A DNA stretch of 64,000 nt from Euborellia annulipes (GCA_023213315.1 JAKCPI010010729.1:1-64000); one strand, 5' to 3'. Shown: positions 31,311-42,905, counted from the stretch's first letter. Numbers and translations are program-made. Notes: generated from the letters alone by a model not told the origin.

Positions 31311-34300
31311 ATAATTTCAACAAAAATGGAGAATAAAAAGAGAGAAAAAAGCAGAGAGAGAGATACTTGAATTTTATAAATAAATAGCCTAGATCTAAAG
31401 GTAGAAAAAAAACATTTCATTTTATATTATGAATGAATGATTGATAGAGCCTATAAAAAAAAAGAAAATTTTTTAGATGAGAAGATAGCGTGCCAAAAAA
31501 AATAACTTTACCCAAGTATAGCAACATAATAATAATTATTTTCGTCATAATAACAATATGAGTTATTTTGTATGTTATTTGACAATTGCCCTTCTTCAAT
31601 GGGAAAAGCGAGGGCGAAGGTGGTGGAGGAGGAGGGTACAAATATATATCAGTTTGGGGTCTCCCTTTTTCCCTTCCCCGTTTCCCATCTTCAGGGCAAT
31701 ATCCGCTGCCACGATCTACTGTCATATCCGCCCAAAAGAGTCTCCACAAACCTCTACCCCCAAAAAAACAGTTTACCGGGGGAGGGGTTTGAATGTCTCA
31801 AAATATATATTTATTAGGGTGTGTAGCAATATATAGCTTTATCGAAATCTCTCAGATAGTCAATAAAATAAAAATATATATTTATAAATAACGAGCAATT
31901 TTAGAATTGTGTGATATATGGGTCGAATATAGAGAAGAGAGAATGAGAAAGAAGGGTGGAAATTTCACCAATATTAAAAAAAATGGAGAATGGAGGGAGA
32001 AATTTATTTTATTTAATTAATCCAAACAATTTGTCAGGAATGTGTAAAATTCACATTTAATTTATTCAATAAAATTTATTTACTTTTACAAAATAAAAAA
32101 AATGTACGTGTATATATGTATAATTAAATAAAGCAGAAATATATAATTTCGAAAATTTAATTATTTTTTTTTTTTACCAAATATTGCGCGAAAAAATAAT
32201 TATTTTTATAATGATAAAAATACCCCTCCTTTAATTTTCAAACGCATTTGAAAAGTAATATAAATGAAAATGTCGTTTAAGAATTGAAATAAAATCAGGA
32301 CTAACTGTAAGTGTTAAAAAAATAAGTTTTAAGATAATCAATTGTAGATTAAACAAGGGATTACTCCATAACAAAAAAACTAAAGTAAATAAAATTTTCC
32401 ATTAGGAAAAATAAATTCCAAATAAAATGAAGAAATAAGTAAAATTTTCAACTGTAATTAATAATTAACTCTAAATTGGATATTATGCAACTCACACTTT
32501 GTTGTTGTAAATGCAGATATTACAATATTAAGGGTGGAAATGAGCAGTGAACCCTTACCTGAAAAAAAGAAAAAAGAGTAATGAATAATAATCAACAAAA
32601 TTGACATAATTAATTAACTAATAAGAAATGGATTTATACATTAACTGTTCTCAGTATTCATATATTTTTTCAATTGATCAAAAGCTGTACATAAGAATTT
32701 TGAAAGCAGTTTACATAAAAACATCCCCATAATACGTAGGATTTATTAATTTCATTAAAGTTCCGTAGAAATAAAATTAATTTTGACTAGAAGGAGTGAC
32801 TAGGTTTTAGATTGGATCAGTAGTAGTCAGCAAGAAGAGTCTATCGTCTTTACCATAAACTCATGAGGTTTTGGAAGATCATCAGTGAGTTAACAAATGT
32901 GAATATTTATTTAACGTATACATTTGGTTTTTGACCAATAAAGTATAAATAAATCGGTTCATTAAATAAAAGGAATATCTTTTATCTTAGCGATTAAATT
33001 TTCTGAGAGGTATCCTCCCAACACCCATATGCAGTTGAACTTGCGAGTAGTAGAATTGTTGTCAACATCAGTCTTTCTCCCATGACTCCCCCGATTGGAA
33101 TAAGCTACCTGCCCCAATTTTTTCTAAAATATACAATCTCCAAACTTTCAAATCTAACCTAAAAAAGCATCTTTTTACTACGATATTAGATCTCCCAGGT
33201 GAATCTCTTTCCCATATTTTTACTCAGTTTTTCCCATGTTCTTCCTGTTTGCACCACACAATAATAAGTCTTTGGACGTTATGTAAAAATGGCATCCTGT
33301 GACAAAAAGACAAAAAAGGGCAACGTTATATAAAAATCATTTAACAATATAAAAGAATTTTTAATCCAGTTTTGACAATTTCTGCAATCTAAAGTATAAG
33401 GTTGCTCTTAAGCCTGCTACCTGCTTTCTTTTGTTAGAGTTCTTCTATAAATAGGAATAGAATGGCTTTCACGCTCTAATATGTAATGTAAACTAAATAT
33501 AAAAACATTTAAAAACGCTTATCTTTTAAGAAAAGATGTGAATATATTCCTTAGCAAGATCCAAGGTTGAAGTATAAATGATTTTCTTTTAATTAAATAA
33601 GTTATGTTATATCTCTTAACGATATATTATTATAATATACCCCAGCACATCTCTCTCTTTCTCTTTTTAGTATAGAATTTCTTTATTATTTGATTAATTC
33701 CAAAATCCTCAATTTCCATAAAAAAAGCTTCTTCTTGGTTTTTGGGGGGGTTTCTATTGAAGTTGGCAGCAGCAGAAACACTGATTCAGTTTTTTTCCCC
33801 TGCCTTAGGCGGTCCTGATTGCTTTTGTTTCCTCATTCACTTGGGTTGGATTTTCTTTCAATTTGGTCCTTAATCCTCCTGAAGCTCTTCTTCCACGCCT
33901 GCCACACCTTCTCCCTCTCTCTCGCTCTCTTTCTCATTCACTTGATAATAGAACTCTAGACAGATTTAACTATATCGATATATATATTGGAGATTGTATA
34001 TAAGAGATCTGTCTAATGGGCATTCCATTTTAGGGACTCCAACTCACGAACTATCTAAGAGGCTATGCATACAAGATCAGTTACGAATATTTTATTGGTG
34101 CAAATTTAATCTATTTTTTTATCACATAACTCTTTGTGTATTTATAATAATTTAAATAAGAAGTCTTAATTAAAGAGAAAAAGAGGATCCGGGCTTCTCT
34201 CACTCTCGAGTAATAAATTTTCATCCTTGTGACATAAAATAAAATATTTGACTATTTTGTTTTTTATATTAAACAACATAAATCATTCTTTTAAGAGAAT

Positions 34301-34502
34301 TACAAAAAAATTTATCATTTGACTTGCTACTTTTCATGTCCTAATTGAGAAAATATTCCTTTCAAGGAGGTGGATTTTTAGGAATGAACCCCAATAGAAG
34401 CATTCTTACCCGTTTTTCAGGGGTGAGATCCAGTTCGAGAGGGTATTAATGTTCTTTTAGAGGTGAAATAAATAATATAATATCATCTAGTGTATGGAAA
34501 AA
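31311..34502. other. Long interval without recognised elements
   Basis: Mostly AT-rich. A purine/GC-richer patch at 31600-31800 (GGTGGAGGAGGAGGG) gives overlapping open frames on both strands that look like composition artefacts. Near 33680-33960 a unique C/T-rich segment (CTTCCACGCCTGCCACACC, CTCTCTCGCTCTC) stands out. No SINE, HP element or MITE was found here, making it the longest repeat-poor stretch in the window. Confidence 0.5.
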
Positions 34503-35026
34503 TAAAAAAAATCTGGTGTGACAAGTCGCACAGCACACAACTTTTTCTTACCTTCGGTAATCGAAAGTTGTGTTCTGTGCTTGTTACACCAGATTTTTTG
34601 TGTCGATATATATTTAGTTTCCGACATATAGTTAGTTTACGATTTAGTTTCGTACGCTACATTCGAGAGATGTAAAATTTATAAGGATGGGAAAATATTT
34701 ATATTTTGTTACTTGTCTCCTATCTTTCCTATGAAGCACAAGAGTAAAGTGTTATCCAGAAGATTTCAATGGCAAAATGAGAATATACATTTTAAAGAGC
34801 ATCTAAAAAATAATTGATTTATGAATATTAAACAAAATCGTTGGAGCTGATTTTGAGGAAAAAAAAACTGAAAAAGTGCATCAGTAAAGTACTAGTACTC
34901 TTGGCCGATTTTGTTCAAAAGCTTCCTGTCACGTGCCAGAGGGATGCTTAACTTAAATGTAAAATTTCAACTTCCTAGCTCTTTTTGTTCTTGAGATATT
35001 TTGTTCACAGTCAAGAGAAAGTAAAA
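34503..35026 (-). mobile_element. HP element copy 13 (B to A)
   Basis: Hairpin B is complete (34508-34598). The body carries a small local duplication (TATAGTTAGTTTACGATTTA) before GTACGCTACATTCGAGAG. After TTGTTCTTGAGATATTTTGTTCACAG the copy jumps straight to TCAAGAGAAAGT, so the CACA/GGGT tract, the CGACATCGAATT block and most of hairpin A are deleted. It is an older-subfamily copy. Confidence 0.88.
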
Positions 35027-36460
35027 AGGGAATTAAAAAATTTTATAATCAACTTGTACGAATCGTTAGCTACCTCATGTTTCATAAAATTCTACTTTAA
35101 AATGAAATTGATGGTCTCTTAATAATTTTATTTTTTTTATTTTTTACTAAAAAATTATCAGAAATAATGGAATTTTCCTTTTCTAGACAAGTCATGATGT
35201 TATTTTTTTTTTTTACCTCGAAGGTCTTAGCTTGCTTGCTTTATAAGTTGATAGCTTTTGTTCTCTGTCTTGTCAATTTCGAAAATGAAATAAACAACAA
35301 GTTTAAATCTTAGTTAAAAAAAAAGGCGTGAATGAACGAAATGAAACGCCTGGAAAACAATTAGCGAACTCGTAAAGGCATTAATAGAGCTCTAACGAAG
35401 CAATTGGTTTCTTCTTCTTGTTCTTCTTCAAGACAAGCAGGCATGCCTCTGGCGCAGAGTCTCTCTCTCCCTCTCACTCACACTCGGTAAACAATGTATC
35501 CCACACAATTTGACACTTGTGTGTTGCTCACTTGACATCTCTTCTGGACCAACAGACGACCCCCTGTCCGCCGCCATTTTTTTTTTTTTTTATTTTATAT
35601 TTTTTTTTTTTTTTTTTTTTTTTGAAATCACAAGTGTTTGCTTTTACACTCTAGATTTTTTTTTTCTTTTGAATTTCATTAACACTCTATGGAATTTATT
35701 TTTTTTATTCTCTTTGAGAAATTTTCTTATAAAGTACGTAGAAAACGTCTATCATTTTAAAAACTTAGAAATCTAAAAATGTATAAGATTTACTCTCGAT
35801 TTTTTTCCGAAGTGCAAAAATATAAAAGTGAATTGAAGTGGGGGGGGGAAGACTACAGAAATACTTTCAATGTCAGATGAATGACGAGTCTATTCTCTAT
35901 TTTGGGATGAAATCGACGGTCCGTGACCGGAGTAAAATTATTTTAATTGGGAACTACATTCAAAAAATTTTATCCAAAAACCACTCAACGAAATAATGAT
36001 TTCTGGCAGTGCCTCAGGTAGGCCTACTGGTATTTTTATTTATTTATTTTTTTTTTTTTTTGATATTCGATATTTAATTAGAGGCTCATAAATATAAATT
36101 ATTTTTAACATTTTATCATTTTTTGTGTTAAGTAAAAAGTAATTTTTTTCAATTACGACATATTTGTTTGGATTAATAAGGAACTTGCTTTGAAATAAAT
36201 ACAGGACGAGAGAAACCGAAAAAAGGCTTAAATAAAAACAATGTAGTTAAGCAATGCCAAGCGCAGCGAAAGTTCAGGATTGGTAGCCCCTAGTAATCAG
36301 CGTGTGGAACGTCCCCCTTTAGCAATCGGTATAATATAATGTAATAATTTATATAATAAAGACATACTCCTAAATAACCTTAGTAGTCGAAAAAGTTTAA
36401 AAAAAATAAATAAAACGAAAAATTTAATTAGTATTTCATTTGACCTTTTGTTATATAGTA
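35027..36460. other. Unassigned interval with long T tracts
   Basis: Contains T tracts at 35578-35591 and 35602-35623, a (CT)n patch near 35461 and a unique, less AT-rich segment at 35330-35570. The plus-strand frame of 88 codons is mostly Phe from poly-T. No gene is recognised. Confidence 0.5.
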
Positions 36461-36667
36461 CAGTGAGCGCCACAATTAAGTCCCCACCTGATAGCTTTAG
36501 TATTGGTGTATAGTGAAATAATTTTAATGACCGAAAAGGTAAAATCTGGTACAGATGATTTTATTTTATTTTTTCAAATTTAAAATTATTTCACCATTTA
36601 CCATATAATAATATCATATACTTAAGGCTAAAGCTATCAGGTGGGGACTTAATTGTGGTGCTCACTG
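36461..36667. mobile_element. Mariner-like MITE (CAGTGAGCGCC family)
   Basis: The inverted ends CAGTGAGCGCCACAATTAAG continue through TCCCCACCTGATAGCTTTAG with two mismatches, flanked by TA on both sides (36459-36460, 36668-36669). A second member lies at 44553-44718. The interior is AT-rich and non-coding. The ends are like those of Tc1/mariner elements. Confidence 0.92.
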
Positions 36668-36763
36668 TACAAATCTTGGCTTTACTACAAAAACCCGTGA
36701 AAAAAACGAATGAATTGATATTAAATTGAATTATAATTCCTCTTTTAAAATATTCATGAATAC

Positions 36764-36860
36764 CCGAGTCGAAATTTAAGGCCTGCTGTAAGCCTTCAGG
36801 CCCTGGATAGGTCCGGTTTAAAGCCCTGTAAGTCTACCTACGCCCGACTTTGAACCCCAA
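36764..36860 (+). mobile_element. Terminus of an unnamed repeat (TACCCGAGTCG family)
   Basis: TACCCGAGTCGAAATTTAAG, then GCCTGCTGTAAGCCT, is matched in inverted form at 41192-41230. Both copies continue into sequence with AAGTCC and TTTGAACCCC. The matching far end is not identified. Confidence 0.6.
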
Positions 36861-36979
36861 GATCCTACTTTTTTCAACTTATGCACCCTTAAATCCGATT
36901 ATATTAAAAATAAAGAAAAATTAAAAGAATAATATAAAAAAAAAAAACAATTGAAAAAAAAGAATTTTTTATTCTGAAA

Positions 36980-36991
36980 AGTGACGTCACT
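36980..36991. promoter_or_regulatory. CRE-like palindrome AGTGACGTCACT
   Basis: The 12-bp palindrome contains the CREB/ATF core TGACGTCA. There is no promoter context, so it may be chance. Confidence 0.25.
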
Positions 36992-37099
36992 TGAACGTAG
37001 TAGCTACTTTATACAATAAGTCCTTGTTATCCGCTATTTTATAATTGAATTTGTTTTTATTGTTTTGTGCTAAAAATTTTTCAAATTAAAAATTAGTAT

Positions 37100-37380
37100 T
37101 AAGTTAGTAATATACAGAATATACTTCCCTCCTACAATGGCATTCACCCTTTACAAAATATAAAACCACTGGCCGGGGGATACGCCCCCTGGACCCTCTT
37201 GTTCGCACTCGGCGAGCCAATCCATCAAATTTATTCTTGCTGACTCTTTGGAAATTTTCAAATTTCAAATTTCCATTTTCTCTCTCTGACTTAAATTTTA
37301 AATTTCCTGCTCCCGCTCCACTTCCTGTAACTCTAGCCAATCAGCGTCCTGATCGGTACAGACTGAAGCTAGCCGCTAGT
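37100..37380. other. Unassigned, less AT-rich segment
   Basis: Minus-strand GAGGGTCCAGGGGGCGTATC, then CCCCGGCC, is a GC-rich foldback of a type often seen at repeats. A 78-codon minus-strand frame crosses it but shows no domain. Confidence 0.35.
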
Positions 37381-37409
37381 GCTTTATATAGTAAATGATG
37401 ATAATAATA

Positions 37410-37691
37410 ATCTCAGCCAAAAACATCGGAGATGCAAAAAGGGGGCGCCTCGCATTATTTTTGCCCAGCGTCGAGGTGAAATCAAAAAAATGCGCCTCGC
37501 TTTTCTGATATATATAAAAGCGAGGAAATATTTTCACTTAAATAAAACCCCTACAGAATTTTATTTGTTTCATATATCCTCGCTTTTATATATATCAGAA
37601 AAGCGAGGCGCATTTTTTTGATTTCACCTCGACGCTGGGCAAAAATAATGCGAGGCGCCCCTTTTGCATCTCCGATGTTTTTGGCTGAGAT
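37410..37691. repeat. Near-perfect palindrome with 115-bp arms
   Basis: The left arm 37410-37526 and right arm 37578-37691 are inverted copies that differ only in the length of a G tract and very few other positions. The spacer is about 51 bp. Each arm has GCGAGGCGCATTTTTTTGAT, TCGACGCTGGGC and a TATATATAAAAGCGAGGA segment. The identity implies recent origin or continuing gene conversion. No target duplication is evident. A single transcript would form a very long hairpin. Confidence 0.95.
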
Positions 37692-37806
37692 TTCACTTCT
37701 TTTTGTGAAATATTGCATTTAAATATTATTTAATAATTTTTGTTTATTAAATATTAAGTTATCCCATGAATAGATATTTTAATATGCATTCCAAACAGTA
37801 AAAAAT

Positions 37807-38297
37807 AAATACATCGTTTGGTATTAATTCAAAACGATAAACATAGGATTTCACCAAATTTTATAAAATTTTAGGTTTTTATTTTTGTTATGTTAGTAGG
37901 ATGTAAATACATCGTTTGGTATCTATTCAAAACGATAAACATAGGATTTCCCTAAATTTTATAAAATTTTAGGTTTTTTATTTTTGTTATGTTGGTAGAA
38001 TGTAAATACATCGTTTGGTATCCATTCAAAACGATAAACATGGGATTTCCCTAAATTTTATAAAATTTTGGGTTTTTCATTTTTGTTATGTTGGTAGAAT
38101 GTAAATACATCGTTTGGTATCCATTCAAAACGATAAACATAGGATTTCACCAAATTTTATAAAATTTTAGGTTTTTTATTTTTGTTATGTTGGTAGAATG
38201 TAAATACATCGTTTGGTATCCATTCAAAACGATAAACATAGGATTTCACCAAATTTTATAAAATTTTAGGATTTTTATTTTTGTTATGTTGGTAGCA
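37807..38297. repeat. Minisatellite, about 99 bp x 5
   Basis: Direct repeats start at AAATACATCGTTTGGTAT (37807, 37904, 38004, 38103, 38202), period 97-100 bp. Each contains TTCAAAACGATAAACATAGG, AAATTTTATAAAATTTTAGG and TTTTTGTTATGTTGGTAG. Copies 3 to 5 are almost identical, and differences cluster at CCAAAT/CTAAAT and TTAATTC/TCCATTC. The array is young. Confidence 0.96.
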
Positions 38298-39727
38298 CTT
38301 ATTCTTATCACGTTAATCTATTGTATTTCTATCTGAAGGGATCCATCCTAAAATTTTTTATTCCATTAGGGATGAAAATTACTAACAATAATATATATGT
38401 TCCTAGAGGACGTCATCAGGGAGCAAAATAGTTAGAATTGTCTTTTCGCCATGTTAAAGATAGGACAAATTTGAAATTTTGAATACCTCTCAAAAAGTCA
38501 CTTTTGATCCAAAATGAAATTTTATATCAAAGGTATCGGGTTTTTGATAGTATCTATTTGTATTTTAAATTTCATCCAAATCGGTCCAGCAGGGAAACCT
38601 GTAGCTTTGTCTAAAAATTTGAAAATTGAAGAAAAGAATGAAAAAAAAAGAAAAAAAAAAAAAAAAAGGAAAAATAAGAGACTAACTTTTGACCTTCCGA
38701 AATCGGCAAAATCTCAACTTTGAGCCCCTGCCATTCTGTTTGGCACTGGAATTTTTTTTTGAATTTGTGCTCAAAATAATCCTTATTTATTCTAGTTTAA
38801 TATAAAAAAATTTGGCTCCGATATCTTAAAACCTTTTTGAGATATTCGCCCAGAAAGAGAAAAGTTTCTCAAAAAAATTTTTTCACGTCCCTATCTTTTA
38901 TTAAGGATTTAAAATCATTCTTGATAATATAGTCTAGGGACGACTCGTCCATCTAAATGCAATGGGCCATTGAAATCTATTGGAATGTCAACTAAATGGT
39001 AGTATTAAGAGTTTCTTTGCTTTCTTTTGCTTTTCACATGCTCGGCGACGAGTCGCTCCCGCGACTCTTGATGAATGATAATGAAATTAGGTGCAAAACG
39101 CTACAATTTTACCGAATCTAATTTTGAAATGATTTTAAATGTGACTTACAATTCAAATTAAGTTATCAAGAAATGTTCGGGGTCTGCTCTTACAAGTTAG
39201 AGTTTGTCTCGAGCCTGCGCAATTCATCTCGCGCATGCGCAGAGGCAAATGTTTTGCTCGTGCACGCATGTCATAGCAACAGAGAAAAATCAAAACAAAT
39301 AAACAAACGCAACGCATTCTTTTGATTTTATTAAAAAAATTCTATATATCACTGTATTATCCAAAAAATAATTATGATCCTGAATTAATATGAAAATAAA
39401 ATAGTCATTGATGAACATATCAGTGATTGTGAGTTATGTAAGTATATTTGTATTAATATAAAATTGTTTAGTAATAAACCTCACATGTAATAAATTATTC
39501 AACTATTTTATAGAATTTTCACTAATTAAATAATCCTGCTCTAAAAGTGAGACTGAAAAACGTCTATTAAAAAAATAAACCTACAAAAGGAACCAACCAT
39601 TTACAAAATGAAATCTTTTTTACTGAAGGTGAGAGGTTTTTGTAATTTTAAATAAACTGACTGGCAAAAAAAGCATTCATTTTTATTATGTTCTTAAGAA
39701 GACAATAATCTAGCTTAAGTTATTGTC
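38298..39727. other. Unassigned interval with two GC-rich foldbacks
   Basis: Near 38570 the phrase TTTCATCCAAATCGGTCCAG resembles a motif common in non-autonomous repeats of many animals, but no boundary is seen. A GAGTCGCTCCCGCGACTC hairpin lies at 39050-39067. The 69-codon frame at 38514 ends in a poly-Lys tract from an A-rich run. No gene is recognised. Confidence 0.45.
39227..39244. promoter_or_regulatory. NRF1-like palindrome GCGCATGCGC
   Basis: CTCGCGCATGCGCAGAGG matches the palindromic NRF1-type consensus and stands out in AT-rich DNA, next to further CG pairs (GCCTGCGC, CGTGCACGC). Such sites mark housekeeping promoters in animals, but no transcript structure is visible here. Confidence 0.3.
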
Positions 39728-39994
39728 TTTTAAGATAGCAAATTTGCGAGATATGTTTGTGCTTAAGATTGGGCAAAATTGCACCCCCTGGAGTCGAACC
39801 AGGACATCCAAGCTTTCGCGGCGGATGGACTACCCTTATCATAGGGCGCCGGCTCAATTTGGGCCCGGTTGGTCGGCGCCCTATGATAAGGGTAGTCCAT
39901 CCGCCGCGAAAGCTTGGATGTCCTGGTTCGACTCCAGGGATGCAATTTTGCCCAATCTTAAGCACAAACATATCTCGCAAATTTGATATTTTAA
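39728..39994. mobile_element. Palindrome of two inverted tRNA-like units (SINE-C)
   Basis: Arms of about 124 bp (39728-39851 and 39874-39994) are nearly identical and inverted around a 22-bp spacer. Each arm, read outward, has GCGCCCTATGATAAGGGTAG (stem CCCT/AGGG), CATCC..GGATG as a second stem with a 13-base loop, and CCTGGTTCGACTCCAGG, a perfect T arm with box-B GGTTCGACTCC. This is the D, anticodon and T order of a tRNA, but without an acceptor stem. After it comes GCAATTTTGCCCAATCTTAAG. Confidence 0.85.
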
Positions 39995-40841
39995 ACGATA
40001 TTATTGACTGGCTAATGAACAGTCTATTTGAGCTTTGGTTGAAAAAATTCCATTCTTTTCAACAAGGCTCTACCTAGTTAATATTGTAATTTAATATGAA
40101 ATATTTTACACATTTCTAAAAAAAATTACAATTTAATAAACCAAAGACGAAAATAAGGATTTTTTTTATTATCACAAAAATTATAATTAATTTAATTAAA
40201 ATAATTTGAATTTGTGTTAAATTTACTTTAAAAATAATTCGTATTAATTGTATAAAAAATTTCAATATCTTTAAGAAGATAAAAATACAATTCCTAAACG
40301 AGACGTTTCGGCGAAATTTTTTACTTCGAAACTCTCTAAGAGCCATTGCCTTCGAAGCTGAATATTTTTATAAAATCGAATTGACCAAATGTCACATGCT
40401 TATGTCCCCTAGTAAACATGCACATTTCTTAGATGCCTGAAGATGGCAGAATAAATGGTCGAAATGTCTCGATTGGCAATTGTTGTTTTATTGGTTGAAA
40501 CCGCCTTAACTGCATCCTTGCAGCTTCCAACAGTGATGTAATTAGAATTGCAATTTTTCAGATACCATAAAACTTAAAGGCGGTTATACCTTCTGGAAAC
40601 TCAAAAATTATATAAAGGATTAAGCGCTGTACTAACAAATGCCTATAAATGGAAAAACTGACATCTGATTTTTTTAAATGTATTTTTTGTTTATAATAAA
40701 AATATATTAAAATGAATAATTATATGTACTTTCTCAGACTATAGCTATACCAGTAGTAAAATAAATATTCCGAGAGACCGGACACAAAATCTGGCATTAT
40801 ATACAGTAAGCGTTTTAGGTCTACAGCTGGGAATCGCAGTT
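39995..40841. other. Unassigned interval with one degenerate hammerhead-like motif
   Basis: AT-rich sequence. CTGAAGA (40437-40443) followed by GGC..GTC and GAAA (40461-40464) repeats the motif seen elsewhere, but ACGT is changed to ATGT and helix I does not pair. A minus-strand GAAACGTCTC near 40296-40305 is a further trace. Confidence 0.4.
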
Positions 40842-40997
40842 TAGAAAGATAACGAGAAAAAACATCCTTTTCTTCTCTCACACCACTTCAATTTATTGCA
40901 AATAGAGAGGCCCGAGTAGTGGGACTTAAATATTTGCAATAAATTAAAGTAGTGAGAGAGAAGTAAATGCTGTTTTTTTCTCGTTATCTTTCTAATT
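40842..40997. mobile_element. Foldback element, about 155 bp
   Basis: Inverted arms share TTAGAAAGATAACGAGAAAA, CTTCTCTCAC and CAATTTATTGCAAATA, with a 30-bp centre (GAGAGGCCCGAGTAGTGGGA). The arms carry a few mismatches. There are no coding frames. Confidence 0.85.
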
Positions 40998-41019
40998 TAT
41001 TAGTATTATTATAATAAAA

Positions 41020-41230
41020 TGGGATATAGGGGTTCAAAGTAGGCCCTAATTTTTATTCCCAACAAGTCCTACTTTGGTCCCCAACCGGGGGAAAATGGAA
41101 ATTTGTACCATCAAGGGGTTCAAAGTAGGACCTAATTTTAACATGTAAATAGAACTACTTTGAACCGCCAAGTCCGATATAAGATGGACTTTAGGAGGCT
41201 TACAGCAGGCCTTAAATTTCGACTCGGGTA
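41020..41230 (-). mobile_element. Unnamed repeat (TACCCGAGTCG family), second copy
   Basis: It ends in inverted form with CCTTAAATTTCGACTCGGGT, matching 36764. Internal direct repeats GGGGTTCAAAGTAGGNCCTA occur at 41029 and 41116, and an inverted CTACTTTGAACC at 41156. The internal duplication suggests a tandem-derived, non-coding element. Confidence 0.6.
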
Positions 41231-41855
41231 TATTAAGATTTGTGATCCCTTTAAAATTTTCTCAGCAAAACCTAACTAATTGTAAAGAAAATTAAAATTT
41301 TTTAGCTCTTTTATATTTGAAAAGTGTGCCTCTTATAAAATAAAAAAAAAGTTTAATTTAAAAATTTATAAGATCCTATGAAAGTCTTTTTTTCTTAAAC
41401 ATAAATACAAATTAAAAACGTCAAGAATGAATTGTTATATCTATAAATCACTGGATTATATATATTACTTGCTTGATTTAAGAAGTCAAGTGCAAGTGGA
41501 GAGATGGAAGTAAGAATTAAACAGAATTAGAATAAGAAAGGAAAAAAAATGAATACTACATTTATATAAAGAGCTTGGCACAATTAAAGTGAAATACGGT
41601 CCAAAATTGCTCTCGAGTTCTTGTTTCAAATTGCCTCGAATTAACTAGGTCAAAAATTACAATTTTAATTAAACTACAAAGAGGGCAACAGAGCAGAAGG
41701 AGGTGGGTTTGACGGGGGTTGTTTTGGGTTACACCGGTGGTTAGTGAAATTGCACCTCACCTTCCTTACTTTATATAAATAAAGGCAGATTATAATTCTA
41801 AGCATAATTCCTGCAAATGGAGGATGATTATATTTATAAACATACACACCCCAAG

Positions 41856-42241
41856 CATAGGCGCCGGAACTGGGGGGGCAAGGACATTGCCCCCCTGGCA
41901 TCCTATAGGGGGGGACAGAGGGGGCAAAATTCTTCTTTTATTTCATTTATTTTTAAAAATGATACATTTTTACTTTTGAAAAATAAAATTTTTTAAATTA
42001 AAAAAAATAAAACGAGTATGAAATTCATTTTTTTCCAAATTTTTTCCAAAATTTTTGATAAAATCACTACCAAATTTTTTAAAATTTTAATTTTATTAAA
42101 ATTGTGATTTTATTTAAAATTTTTAAAGTTTTATAGTAGATTTGTTTTGTGTTTATACTATTTGAACATATTAAATTATTTTAATTTTCTAAAAAAAAAT
42201 TTTTTGCCCCCCCCTGATTGAAATTCGTTCCGGCGCCCCTG
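41856..42241. mobile_element. hAT-type MITE (GCGCCGGAAC family)
   Basis: Ends are CATAGGCGCCGGAACTGGGG and, inverted, CAGGGGCGCCGGAACGAATT, with a perfect 8-bp duplication ACCCCAAG (41848-41855 and 42242-42249). The interior has GGCATTGCCCCCC-like tracts near the left and CCCCCCCCTGATTG near the right around an AT-rich middle. It has no transposase. Confidence 0.93.
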
Positions 42242-42477
42242 ACCCCAAGTAATTTGCAAAGGGAAATAGAAAGTTAAAAATAATAGAGAAAATGTCCTCT
42301 TTTCATTAAAATTATAAATAATATTAGAAAAATTAATTTCTAACAATTTTTTTTTTTTGTTTCGGAATTCGAAAATTGAATCTTATTCAAATAAATAGAT
42401 CTGAAAAATTAAGATAAATTTATTCTTTTCTTTTTTCATGACTAATGATAAAAATTTTGAATTTACTTAGAACCCTT

Positions 42478-42522
42478 AAAGACTGAAGATGGACAAGTAA
42501 ATTTGGACCTAAACGTCTCCTT
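42478..42522 (+). ncRNA. Hammerhead-like motif with partial helix I
   Basis: CTGAAGA (42483-42489) is followed by a weakly paired segment (GG..ACC) and TAAACGTC (42510-42517), where the first base of the expected GAAA is T. Flanks AAAGA and TCCTT pair at four of five positions as helix I. The core mutation should abolish cleavage, so this is a decayed copy. Confidence 0.3.
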
Positions 42523-42599
42523 CGGTATTTGGCATCCAAAGGCTTTGATTTCTGTAGCACCTGTCACTTCCTCTTCCTAATTTCTAACATCAACACAAA

Positions 42600-42905
42600 G
42601 CCCTCGGGCTTGGAGTAGTTGGTAACGCGCCTGCCTTGTATACCAAGGGTCGAGGGTTCGGATCCCAGGCAGTCCGATGATTTTTGGATACCAAATGGCT
42701 TAAATAAGAATCAGCAGGTCGAGGGTCCGGTGGCCTGGTGCAATGGATAGCACGCCTATGCCCCGTGAAAGGCGGAGATCCTGGGTTCGATTCCTAGGGG
42801 CCATGGGATGCTTTGGCCTCATCAATTAAAAAACACTCACATGTCTTGTTAAATAAGAATGCCAGGACCCCAAATATTGGAGTGTTTTTTTAAAAAGAAA
42901 AAAAA
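42600..42905 (+). mobile_element. SINE-A copy 4, split by SINE-B
   Basis: The head GCCCTCGGGCTTGGAGTAGT and box-B GGTTCGGATCCC are followed by GCAGTCCGATGATTTTTGGA. The element is interrupted at TTAAATAAGAAT, resumes with GCCAGGACCCCAAATATTGG and ends in an A tract, lacking the usual TGTGAG tail. The outer target duplication is ATCAACACAAA (42589-42599 and 42906-42916). Confidence 0.95.
42712..42848 (+). mobile_element. SINE-B copy 4 (best preserved)
   Basis: It lies inside SINE-A with duplication TTAAATAAGAAT (42700-42711 and 42849-42860). Head: GGTGGCCTGGTGCAATGGAT, AGCACGCCTATGCC; box-B GGTTCGATTCC; then GGGGCCATGGGATGCTTTGG and CCTCATCAA. This copy defines the family: about 100 bp of tRNA-like sequence plus a short AT tail. 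Confidence 0.95.

Noticed and set aside
31558..31836. Three overlapping plus-strand frames and one minus-strand frame of 68-110 codons
   Set aside because: All arise from a purine-rich, stop-poor patch. No domain, splice site or conserved frame supports coding.
39720..40077. Four overlapping frames of 60-106 codons on both strands
   Set aside because: They are mirror readings of the tRNA-like palindrome.
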